Source: Rugosimonospora sp040255525
GTDB lineage: Bacteria > Actinomycetota > Actinomycetes > Mycobacteriales > Micromonosporaceae
Assembly: GCA_040255525.1 (NCBI GenBank)
Contig: JBDZVD010000014.1
Location: 29,101-93,100 of the forward strand
DNA length: 64,000 bases
Direction: 5' to 3'
A program made the position numbers and the translations under genes. The notes beneath the pieces were generated by a model, which did not search any database, had not been told where the DNA came from, and saw only the letters and a program-made list of their open reading frames with translations. Position 1 is the stretch's first letter. Each line of letters begins with the position of its first letter. Positions 7,677 to 15,045 of the stretch are shown here, in pieces.

Positions 7677-9254
7677 ATGCCGACACTTCGCACGAAGGTT
7701 CTCGTGGTGGGCGCCGGAACGACGGGCGCGATGCTGGCCCTGGAATTAGCCCATCACGGAGTCGCGTGCATGGTGGTGGAGCGCGACCGGCACGTGTCCG
7801 CGAGCCTTGGCCTTGATCTGATCACCGCCCGGAGCATGGAACTGCTGCGCCGGCTCGATCTGGTCGGACCGATCGGGGAGCGTGAAGTCGACTCCGAAAT
7901 GCCCACGGACCTTGAGTGGACCCGGAGCATGGACGAGCCACCCATCCTCACGGTGCACTATCCGTCGCAGAACGCGTGGTCTGGATGCGCGGCCGCGCAC
8001 GTCACTGAACCGGTCGAAACGCATCACCGCGTGCCAGGGTCGGCGCTGGTCGAGGTGTTGCGCGCACACTTGCGCGACCACCCGCTGGTGGACTTGCGCG
8101 AGGGCTGGACGTTCACGGGTCTGCGGCTGGCGCCCGGGCCCGTCGGGTACCTGCTGGATGGCACGAGCGGGACTCGACACCTGGTGGAAGCCGCCTACGT
8201 GGCCGGCTGCGACGGCGCGAAGAGCACCGCCCGGCGATGTGTGGATGTATCGCTGGACAGGATGGGCCGATCGGCGCGGCACTGTTCGGTGTACTTCCGC
8301 AGCACGGATCCGCGGCTGCGGGCCAGGGAACGGACTCTGTCGACGGTCATCGTCGGCGGCCGCGCCGTCCTCACCCGCGGCGACGGCGGCACCTGGATCG
8401 GGCACTTCGCCGTGAACGCGGACGATCCAATGACGATCGACCCGGCCGCGTTGCTCGGCGACGGGCTCGGCCTGAACCGTGATGCCGTCGAGGTGGTCGA
8501 TGTCAAACAGTGGGACAGCGCGCTGGCGACCGTCAGCGCCTACCAGCGGGCACAGCTCTTCCTGGCCGGCGAGGCGGCACACCCGTTCCATCCGCTCAGC
8601 GACAGCGCCGACATCAGCATCGCCGACGCGGTGGACCTCGGCTGGAAACTGGCGGCGGTGCTCAACGGATGGGCCGGCCCCGCGCTGCTGGCCAGCTACG
8701 GGCGGGAGCGCCGTGCGCAGGCGCTGCTGGAGCGGGAGGCGCTGACCCGGATCGTCGAGGCGCGGAGCCGGTTCGGGCGGCTGAGCTCGGACGGCGCCAC
8801 CCGGGAGGTCCTCGCCGGGATGTTGAGCCAGGAGCCGGATCCGGTGCTCGGAATCGGCACGCACCTCGGTCGCTGTGCCGCGCCCCACGCAGAGCCGGCA
8901 AACGGTTCACACCCCAACCTGGACTGGCACCGGGCCTCCGGCACCGACCGGTCCGGCGGACCCGCCACGGACGTCCGGCTGACCGACGGTACCTGGCTGT
9001 TTGACCGGCTCGGACCGGAACTCACCCTGATCGACCTGACCGGCCGGGACGAGGGCCGGACGTTGGTTGAGGCCGCGGTCCGCCGCGGCATACCGATGGT
9101 CCGCGTGGCGACGACGGACCCCGCGGTCGGGGCGCGCTGGCGGTATTCGCTTGTGCTGGTCCGCCCGGACCGGTACATCGCCTGGTCGGCCAATGCCGTG
9201 CCGGGCAACTGGCCGGAAGTGCTCGACCGGATCAGCGGGCGCGATACCACGTGA
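7677..9254 (+). CDS. FAD-dependent aromatic hydroxylase (PheA/TfdB class)
   Basis: 525 aa. FAD motif VLVVGAGTTGAMLAL at the N-terminus, DG motif VAGCDGAKSTAR near residue 180, and a C-terminal thioredoxin-like region as in phenol hydroxylase-type and polyketide hydroxylases. The second ribose-binding motif reads FLAGEAAHPFHPL instead of the usual GDAAH, so the conserved Asp is Glu, and the following Gly-rich stretch is replaced by SDSADISIADA. The ATG at 7677 is chosen because AGGGAGG (7661-7667) lies nine bases upstream; GTG 7671 and an upstream start at 7629 are less likely. It likely tailors the aminohydroxybenzoate product. Confidence 0.87.
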   Translation: MPTLRTKVLVVGAGTTGAMLALELAHHGVACMVVERDRHVSASLGLDLITARSMELLRRLDLVGPIGEREVDSEMPTDLEWTRSMDEPPILTVHYPSQNAWSGCAAAHVTEPVETHHRVPGSALVEVLRAHLRDHPLVDLREGWTFTGLRLAPGPVGYLLDGTSGTRHLVEAAYVAGCDGAKSTARRCVDVSLDRMGRSARHCSVYFRSTDPRLRARERTLSTVIVGGRAVLTRGDGGTWIGHFAVNADDPMTIDPAALLGDGLGLNRDAVEVVDVKQWDSALATVSAYQRAQLFLAGEAAHPFHPLSDSADISIADAVDLGWKLAAVLNGWAGPALLASYGRERRAQALLEREALTRIVEARSRFGRLSSDGATREVLAGMLSQEPDPVLGIGTHLGRCAAPHAEPANGSHPNLDWHRASGTDRSGGPATDVRLTDGTWLFDRLGPELTLIDLTGRDEGRTLVEAAVRRGIPMVRVATTDPAVGARWRYSLVLVRPDRYIAWSANAVPGNWPEVLDRISGRDTT

Positions 9255-9350
9255 ATGCGTCATGTCCGGAGCCCTGCCGCCGGACACGCTGGACTGCATC
9301 CGAGCGATGGCGCTGCCGCGCCGCAGCACGCGACCGAGGGCAGGATCCCC

Positions 9351-9959
9351 ATGACTCTGGCAATCGCCGCACCGGACCTGACGGACACTGTCACGGCTCG
9401 GTGGTACCGACGAGGAGAGGCGACGTCATCCGGTAAACGCTCCCACTGGCGCACGAAGAGGGTCTACTTCCGGTCGGTCTGCAGGCTGCTCGAAGAGCGA
9501 CCCGGGACACTGCCCGGCTGGAAGAGCGTGGTCGACGCCGCGCGGCCGCAGGGCAGCCGCAGCACCTTCTACGAGGTCGCCGGCCCGCACGCGCGGCACG
9601 CCCTGATGACGGACCTGATCGACGCCGCTACCTCCGACACGATCGCGCTGGCGCTGAGCTACCGGCGTACCGACGCCGTGGCGAGCCTCATCGACGAGGC
9701 GAAGGTCTGGTCGTTCTGGCCGTACCGCGAGCGCGTCGCGGCACGGTTCACGGCGGCAGCGGCGGCGCCCGCGGACATGGAGGCGATGCTTCGTACGGCC
9801 CTGACCGAATGGGCCGCACGGGTACCGGCACTGGCCCGATCGCTGGACTTCGCTCCGCCGATCTGCGCGGTGGAGGACCTGACGGTCGTCTTGGAAGGGC
9901 AGATGGCCGCCATGCGCGTGACCAGCCTGCTGACCGCGGTGCTCCGCCGAACGTTCTGA
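9351..9959 (+). CDS. TetR-like transcriptional regulator (atypical)
   Basis: 202 aa. The N-terminal third contains a segment shaped like a TetR helix-turn-helix, WKSVVDAARPQGSRSTFYEV, with the SRSTFYEV recognition-helix pattern, followed by an all-helical domain of the usual length. The first helix is unusual, so the assignment is tentative. The ATG at 9351 has an AGGA site six bases upstream; the frame opens earlier (9255) but that part has no support. It is the last gene of the rightward arm of the AHBA cluster and may be a local repressor. Confidence 0.6.
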   Translation: MTLAIAAPDLTDTVTARWYRRGEATSSGKRSHWRTKRVYFRSVCRLLEERPGTLPGWKSVVDAARPQGSRSTFYEVAGPHARHALMTDLIDAATSDTIALALSYRRTDAVASLIDEAKVWSFWPYRERVAARFTAAAAAPADMEAMLRTALTEWAARVPALARSLDFAPPICAVEDLTVVLEGQMAAMRVTSLLTAVLRRTF

Positions 9960-10050
9960 TCCACAAATTTATACGCGTTCACGCCATGGCACGGGCTCGC
10001 GCCGCCAGAACACTTGGGTCTCACACGACAGTCGGTGTCCCGGAGGACGC

Positions 10051-10899
10051 ATGAGCAAGCCTGTAACCACTATCCGGCACAGTGTTCTGGCCCGGTCGCC
10101 CATCGGTCGTGCCCTCTACCGGCCTCTTCCGGACCGGGTCTTCCCGGGTTGGTTGCGACGGTTGCTTCTGGCCCTCCTGGCGCTGCTGCTGCTCCTGACG
10201 GCGCTGGTCTCGTGCCATGAGAGCCGGAAGCCGGCCAGTCTGGCCACCTCCGCGCTGATCGGCCCACGGCTGACCACCGGACCGGTGTGCCTTGAAGAGG
10301 CAGTTGACATCTCCGGCTCAATGACGCAGTACACCGGCGAACGCGAGCACGCGGAACGGGAATTGTTCGCGTTCGCGCGCCGGGAGCTGGGTAAGGACGA
10401 TCTCTTTTCGGAGGCGTTCTTCGCCGGCTCGGCGCGGTTGGCCGTGCCGCCGACGCCGATGGTCAAGCTCAACGCGGCGCCGTCCGAGTCCGGCCAGCTG
10501 GACGGCGGTACATCCCTCACGCCGGCGGTGGCCACGTTGGTCGCGGCGCGGACCCACACCGCATGCGCCGCGCGTGCCCTGGTGATGATCACTGACGGCC
10601 TGATCTACGACGACGATCTCCGGCTTCCGGTGCGGGACACCCTCTCCGCGGCGGCCTACACCCGCATGTTCGCGGTGGTCCCGTCCGGCGCTACCGGAGC
10701 CGGCCGCGGAAACCTCAACGGCGGCCTGCTCGACTCGGTCACCGTCTACGGCTTCGAGGACGGCGGCTTGTCGGGGCGGGCCCGATCGATCATTGGCAAT
10801 GCACGGCCACTGGACGTCATCTTCGGCGACATTCTCGGCTCGCTCACCGGCCAGCGGCTGGGCAGGGCCCCGGCGACACCGGGACCGAGCCCCACCTGA
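10051..10899 (+). CDS. Membrane-anchored or lipid-anchored von Willebrand factor A protein
   Basis: 282 aa. A basic 33-residue N-terminus is followed by a very hydrophobic leucine stretch ending in LTALVSC, which matches a lipobox (LVSC) although the n-region is long. The protein is therefore either a lipoprotein or a single-pass protein facing outward. A vWA domain follows with a complete MIDAS: VDISGSM (DxSxS), the Thr in GGTSLTP and the Asp in MITDGL. The fold binds a divalent metal and a protein partner. GGAGG precedes the ATG. First gene of a same-strand six-gene cassette; no function is known to me for this combination. Confidence 0.82.
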   Translation: MSKPVTTIRHSVLARSPIGRALYRPLPDRVFPGWLRRLLLALLALLLLLTALVSCHESRKPASLATSALIGPRLTTGPVCLEEAVDISGSMTQYTGEREHAERELFAFARRELGKDDLFSEAFFAGSARLAVPPTPMVKLNAAPSESGQLDGGTSLTPAVATLVAARTHTACAARALVMITDGLIYDDDLRLPVRDTLSAAAYTRMFAVVPSGATGAGRGNLNGGLLDSVTVYGFEDGGLSGRARSIIGNARPLDVIFGDILGSLTGQRLGRAPATPGPSPT

Positions 10900-10947
10900 C
10901 GCACGACAACGACAACGACCATCACACCGGATCGACTGTGGGCGGCT

Positions 10948-11724
10948 ATGAACAAGGACATCAGGAAGCGGACGAGGGACTGGACCAAGAAGTCGGAAAA
11001 GCCGATTCCGTACCACGTACCGGCGCGCTTCTCCGACTGGGTGTGCGCGACCCGCGACGCGCGACGGGGTCTACCGGCTCTGCCGCCCCCAGATCGTCAG
11101 GGTGGCGAGAGCCCCGAGCTCAGCACACCGCGGATGATGCTGCTCGGCCAGATCGGGCTCGGGCGCATCGAGAAGGAATGGATCGTGTACCAGGCCGAGG
11201 TCGCCGATCTGAACGCGCGACTCGAGGACCTCCTGGCCGAGGAGCGCAACATGGCCAACCGGGTCGACGACGCGAAGAAACGGCTGGATGTGATCCGCGG
11301 CCAGGAGACCGACCTGAAGGCGAAGAAAGCCGGTGAGGACCAGACCTCCGAGCATATCGTCGCGCTTCGCCGGGCCAAGGCGGCCGCGGCGGTACTCGAA
11401 CGGCATGAGGCAGCTCTTCGCGACGCCGAGGCCAACCTCGAAAAGATCCGGGTCGACATCGCCAAGACGAACGAGCAGATCGCGGTGCGGCTGCGAATCG
11501 CCCAGAGGCGCGCATCGATGATCGAGACACACACCCGGCGCCGGTGTGCCGCGTACCTGACCCGCCTGGTCCGCAAGCACCCGGAGGGGGCGCGGCTCAA
11601 CGCGCTGATGCGTCCACAGTGGCCGGACCGCGCGGACTGGGCGCGCGCCAGCGAGGAAACTCCGATCATCGCCCGGCGGGCGGCCCGTCCCGCGACCGCC
11701 ACCACCGCCCAGGGAGATGAGTGA
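10948..11724 (+). CDS. Coiled-coil protein of unknown function
   Basis: 258 aa, cytosolic by composition (no signal or membrane segment). Residues about 65-195 form a long heptad-rich coiled coil (LNARLEDLLAEERNMANRVD is a typical stretch), flanked by basic ends. No enzymatic motif is visible. The gene starts 48 bases after the vWA gene and its stop nearly abuts the next start, so it belongs to the same transcript. It could be a scaffold linking the membrane components of the cassette. Name withheld because I do not recognise a family. Confidence 0.75.
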   Translation: MNKDIRKRTRDWTKKSEKPIPYHVPARFSDWVCATRDARRGLPALPPPDRQGGESPELSTPRMMLLGQIGLGRIEKEWIVYQAEVADLNARLEDLLAEERNMANRVDDAKKRLDVIRGQETDLKAKKAGEDQTSEHIVALRRAKAAAAVLERHEAALRDAEANLEKIRVDIAKTNEQIAVRLRIAQRRASMIETHTRRRCAAYLTRLVRKHPEGARLNALMRPQWPDRADWARASEETPIIARRAARPATATTAQGDE

Positions 11725-11725
11725 C

Positions 11726-12379
11726 ATGCGCCTTGCCCGGCTGACGTTCGGTGCGAACCGCTCCGGCCGCAGAGCACCCACGCGTACCACCTTCGCGGGC
11801 CCCGCCGACAAGCCCCTCGATCTGCTCATGCCGCCCCCGTTCGGGTCCCCGGAACTCGAAACCTACGGCGGAGTGTCTCCACAGGAGCAGAGCGCCGACG
11901 AGGAATTCTTTGACTCGCGGGTGGCGGCGCTGGCGCCGAATGCCGTCGACGCCGGCTCCCGCGAAGCGTTGTTCAATCTGGTGAATGGGAGGATCGACCG
12001 CCGGTTGGCTCGGCTGGACGCGGGTCGGGCCGAACGCCGAGCCATCTCCCGTGTCTTGCTCGGCATGGCCGCGGAGGAACTGGTACGGCGCAAGACCCGG
12101 CTGGACGCCGACTGGGCGCGTGCCGACCAGGCGCGCACCGCTTTGGCCCTGGCCTTCGCCGAGCTCACGGGACGGGCACCGACGGACTACGAGCTGGCCG
12201 CGTCCAACGCGATGCGCGGGGCGCAGCTGCGGTCCACCGTCGGCCGCGTCGATCTGGGTTTGGACGACGGGACCGATCAGTACTCCACCGGTGACGGCAC
12301 GCTTCGGACCACCATCACCAGGGACGGTTCGCCCCCGAGCCCCACCGGACCGAACGGGACAGACGGGGGAACTCGATGA
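11726..12379 (+). CDS. Helical cytosolic protein of unknown function
   Basis: 217 aa, rich in Ala, Arg and Glu. The central part (about residues 75-170) is predicted by eye to be continuous helix with several charged arms; the ends are Gly/Pro-rich and probably unstructured. The ATG at 11726 is preferred because AGGGAG (11711-11716) sits nine bases upstream; the in-frame ATG at 11717 would be too close to it. It starts one base after the upstream stop and its own stop overlaps the next gene as ATGA. Family unknown to me. Confidence 0.72.
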   Translation: MRLARLTFGANRSGRRAPTRTTFAGPADKPLDLLMPPPFGSPELETYGGVSPQEQSADEEFFDSRVAALAPNAVDAGSREALFNLVNGRIDRRLARLDAGRAERRAISRVLLGMAAEELVRRKTRLDADWARADQARTALALAFAELTGRAPTDYELAASNAMRGAQLRSTVGRVDLGLDDGTDQYSTGDGTLRTTITRDGSPPSPTGPNGTDGGTR

Positions 12380-13332
12380 CCAGTTCCGATCTGACGGCCA
12401 CGGAAGGCGGGAAACCGGGGCGCTACCCGTACCGCAGCGCCGCGGAGGTGTCCCGGCTCTCCGTGATCGAACAGGCATACGTGGTCGCGCTGCTCCTCGC
12501 GGCCGCCGCGGACCTTGCGGCGTTCCACCAGATCGTCGACAACCTGGCCGTCAGTGAGTCGCCCTGGATGAACATGGTGCTCGTCGTCGGGCTGACCGCC
12601 TCGTCGCTGGTGCTCGCACACTACGCCGGTCGCTTCGCCCGCGACGTGACGGCCGGCCACGGCGGGTTCGGCTGGAGGGCGGTCCTGATCCCGGCATCGC
12701 TCTGGCTGCTCATGGGTCTGGCCGCCTTCTGGGCGCGCATGATCGCCCCATCGCCTGTCGGCGGAGGGCTGAACGGGCCGCAACCGACAGACTCCCTCAC
12801 GTCCCCCAAGGCTGTGTTGTTCCTGGCGCTGTACCTCGGTTCCGGCATGGTGGCCGCGCTCGGCGAGTTCGTCGTCCGCAACCCGCTGCGCAGCGGCTAC
12901 CGTCGCGCGTTGCGGGGCTACCAGCGCGCGCAGCGCAAGCTGCGCAAGTCGATGCCCGCCTACGAGCGGGCGCTGCACGTGTACGAACTGCACCGCTCGG
13001 CGCTCGCCGAAGAGAACGATCCGATGTACGCGGCCGCCCGCAACGAGTGGATCGCGCACGGTGACTACCTCAAGGAGCACTCCGCCGTCCGGATCGCCGA
13101 ACACCTGGGCGATCCCTCAGCGACCGACGGCATGACCGTCAAGGACTGGCGGCCACGCCGGTCGGACGACGAGGGCTCGCCCGGCCCGGGCGAGCCACGA
13201 CCACCGCGGCCAACGGGTCCCGCTGGCGGACCGGACCCGTTCGGCCGCACCATCCCACAACAGCCGGTCAACGGCCATCGGCTTGCCGACCCGCCTCAAT
13301 CACGCGACCAGACCTACCCGAATGGGGGCTGA
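12376..13332 (+). CDS. Four-TM integral membrane protein of unknown function
   Basis: 318 aa. Four hydrophobic segments at about residues 30-55, 58-80, 95-118 and 135-160, then a long charged cytosolic helix region (about 165-245) and a Pro/Gly-rich C-terminal tail of about 70 residues. The start overlaps the previous stop as ATGA. The layout (compact membrane domain plus helical arm and disordered tail) suggests an anchoring or scaffolding subunit of a complex with the coiled-coil and vWA proteins. No transporter or enzyme motif is visible. Confidence 0.78.
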   Translation: MTSSDLTATEGGKPGRYPYRSAAEVSRLSVIEQAYVVALLLAAAADLAAFHQIVDNLAVSESPWMNMVLVVGLTASSLVLAHYAGRFARDVTAGHGGFGWRAVLIPASLWLLMGLAAFWARMIAPSPVGGGLNGPQPTDSLTSPKAVLFLALYLGSGMVAALGEFVVRNPLRSGYRRALRGYQRAQRKLRKSMPAYERALHVYELHRSALAEENDPMYAAARNEWIAHGDYLKEHSAVRIAEHLGDPSATDGMTVKDWRPRRSDDEGSPGPGEPRPPRPTGPAGGPDPFGRTIPQQPVNGHRLADPPQSRDQTYPNGG

Positions 13333-13334
13333 CC

Positions 13335-14510
13335 ATGCAGACGCTTCTTCGCCGTACCGCCGCCGCCCTGGCGGCACTGGCCGCCGCGGCGCTCGCGGCG
13401 CCACTGCTGGCCGCATGCGGTCCGAAGCCGCCGCCCGTACCGTGCCCGCAGCGCCCGGTCGCCGGCCTGGCGGTCGCGGTCGGGGACCGGGCGAACAGTC
13501 CCGCGCCGAACCTGCCCGATCAACTGACCAGCATGGTGAACGCCGTGATGCGACAGAAGAGCGGCGTCACCATCATCACAGTGGATGGCAAGCCGGCCGT
13601 GTTCTGCGGCATGGCATTCAACCCCGATCAGCAGGGCATCAATCCGCACAACAAGGACGCCCTGAAGACGTACGAACGAAACTTCGTCTCGTCGGTCGGC
13701 GCCGAGTTGCGGTCGGCGCGTGCGGTGGCGCCCGAGGCCGATCCGCTCACCGCACTGAGCTACGCCGCCGCCGCGGCGGGCCGGAACGGAACTGTCGTCC
13801 TGGTCGACTCGGGCCTGCAGACGGTCGCACCGCTGGATTTCCGCCAGCACAACCTGCTGACGCGCGACCCGCAGTTGGTGGTCGACGACCTGGCCAAGCG
13901 ACACCTGCTGCCGGATCTGTCCGGCCGCACGGTACTGCTCGCCGGCATCGGGTACACCGCCCCGCCGCAGCAACAGCTCGATCCGGCCACCCGCACCAGG
14001 CTCGTCACCTTGTGGACGCTCATCGCGAAGCGGGGTGGGGCGAGCACCGTGAACGCGGTGACCACCCCGAACACCCGACGCGCACTCATCGACGACCCGA
14101 AGGTGAGCCCCGTGCCGCCCCCGCAGGTGAACACCGTCGCTGTCGGCTGCGGTACCACGATCGTCCTTCCGGACAACGGCGCGGTCGGGTTCGTGCCCAA
14201 CACCGCGCGGCTGCGGGATCCGGCCGCGGCCAAGGTCCTTCTGAGCAAGGCCGCCACGTGGCTGGACGCCAACTCGTCGGCGACGGTGAGACTCGACGGC
14301 TCGGTCGCGCACTACTCCAACGGTCCGGAGGGGTTGTCGCAGAAGCGGGCGCAGACGGTCGCCGACGTACTGGCCGGCCTCGGCGTGAGCCGGTCCCGGA
14401 TGACCGTGCACGGCGACGGCTGGGGTCCCTACCCGAGTTCCAGCGCGCCTCCCTCGACGGACTACGACCAGCTGAACCGCCGCGTTCTGGTGGCGATCTT
14501 CTGTGGTTGA
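13335..14510 (+). CDS. Lipoprotein with C-terminal OmpA-like domain
   Basis: 391 aa. The signal peptide ends in a good lipobox, LLAAC, at about residue 27. The N-terminal two thirds is an alpha/beta region resembling a degenerate vWA-like fold (AVAVGDRANSP near the start, AGRNGTVVLVDSGLQ in the middle). The last about 110 residues are OmpA-like: a VRLDGSVAHYSNGPEGLSQK segment and DYDQLNRRVLVAIF at the end, with the NRRV signature of the peptidoglycan-binding family. It would sit outside the membrane and could hold the complex to the cell wall. It starts two bases after the membrane protein gene, so it is co-transcribed. Confidence 0.85.
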   Translation: MQTLLRRTAAALAALAAAALAAPLLAACGPKPPPVPCPQRPVAGLAVAVGDRANSPAPNLPDQLTSMVNAVMRQKSGVTIITVDGKPAVFCGMAFNPDQQGINPHNKDALKTYERNFVSSVGAELRSARAVAPEADPLTALSYAAAAAGRNGTVVLVDSGLQTVAPLDFRQHNLLTRDPQLVVDDLAKRHLLPDLSGRTVLLAGIGYTAPPQQQLDPATRTRLVTLWTLIAKRGGASTVNAVTTPNTRRALIDDPKVSPVPPPQVNTVAVGCGTTIVLPDNGAVGFVPNTARLRDPAAAKVLLSKAATWLDANSSATVRLDGSVAHYSNGPEGLSQKRAQTVADVLAGLGVSRSRMTVHGDGWGPYPSSSAPPSTDYDQLNRRVLVAIFCG

Positions 14511-15045
14511 CAGAGAACCACGCGCCATGTATCGGCTGGCCGAGGAGTTGCTGAGCGACCTGTCACCAGACGACCTGCCGGTGCTGTCGGTGGCCATGCG
14601 CCAGTTCTATGCGTCATCAGCGACCCAGGGCCGGATGGTCGCATCGGTCGCGCTCTGGTCCCGTCGGCAGAGGGCCACGGCCTTCGATGACCGGTTGGGC
14701 TCGCTGGCCCTTCAGCTGACTCTCGTGGTGCTCAACGGGATCGCCACCGGGGCTTTCGAGGACCTCGCACGCCAGCGCGGACCGCGGTGGTGGCGCGACT
14801 GGCGGCTGGCGCGGCGGTTGCGCCGCCGGGCGCCGGCCGGGGCAAACACCAGGGTTCCGGTGCTGGCCCAGGACCGGGCGGTCTCGCTTGCCGAGACCAC
14901 CCGTCATCTGGCGACCCGGGCCGGCCTGTCGGCCGAGGGCGCGGCTGCGTTCACGGCGGGTGTGGCGAGGGCGCTCACCGGTCCGGCGGTGGCTGGACCA
15001 GACACGCCAGCAGCGGAAGCACCGCCGGATGCCGCTGGGCGATGA
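14503..15045 (+). CDS. Small helical protein at the end of the vWA/OmpA cassette
   Basis: 180 aa with GTG start at 14503, overlapping the upstream stop by eight bases; ATG 14527 (MYRLAEELLSDL) is an alternative. The protein is helical, has one moderately hydrophobic stretch (LGSLALQLTLVVLNGIATGA, about residues 66-85) and an Arg-rich region. The C-terminus is Ala/Pro-rich. No family is recognised. The last 71 bases overlap the 3' end of the convergent caspase-like gene, so one of the two C-termini is probably not critical. Real gene on codon bias and coupling, but less certain than its neighbours. Confidence 0.62.
   Translation: MVDREPRAMYRLAEELLSDLSPDDLPVLSVAMRQFYASSATQGRMVASVALWSRRQRATAFDDRLGSLALQLTLVVLNGIATGAFEDLARQRGPRWWRDWRLARRLRRRAPAGANTRVPVLAQDRAVSLAETTRHLATRAGLSAEGAAAFTAGVARALTGPAVAGPDTPAAEAPPDAAGR

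Noticed and set aside
6005..7693. 562-codon minus-strand open frame
   Set aside because: Antisense to the LAL regulator, no domain, no ribosome site.
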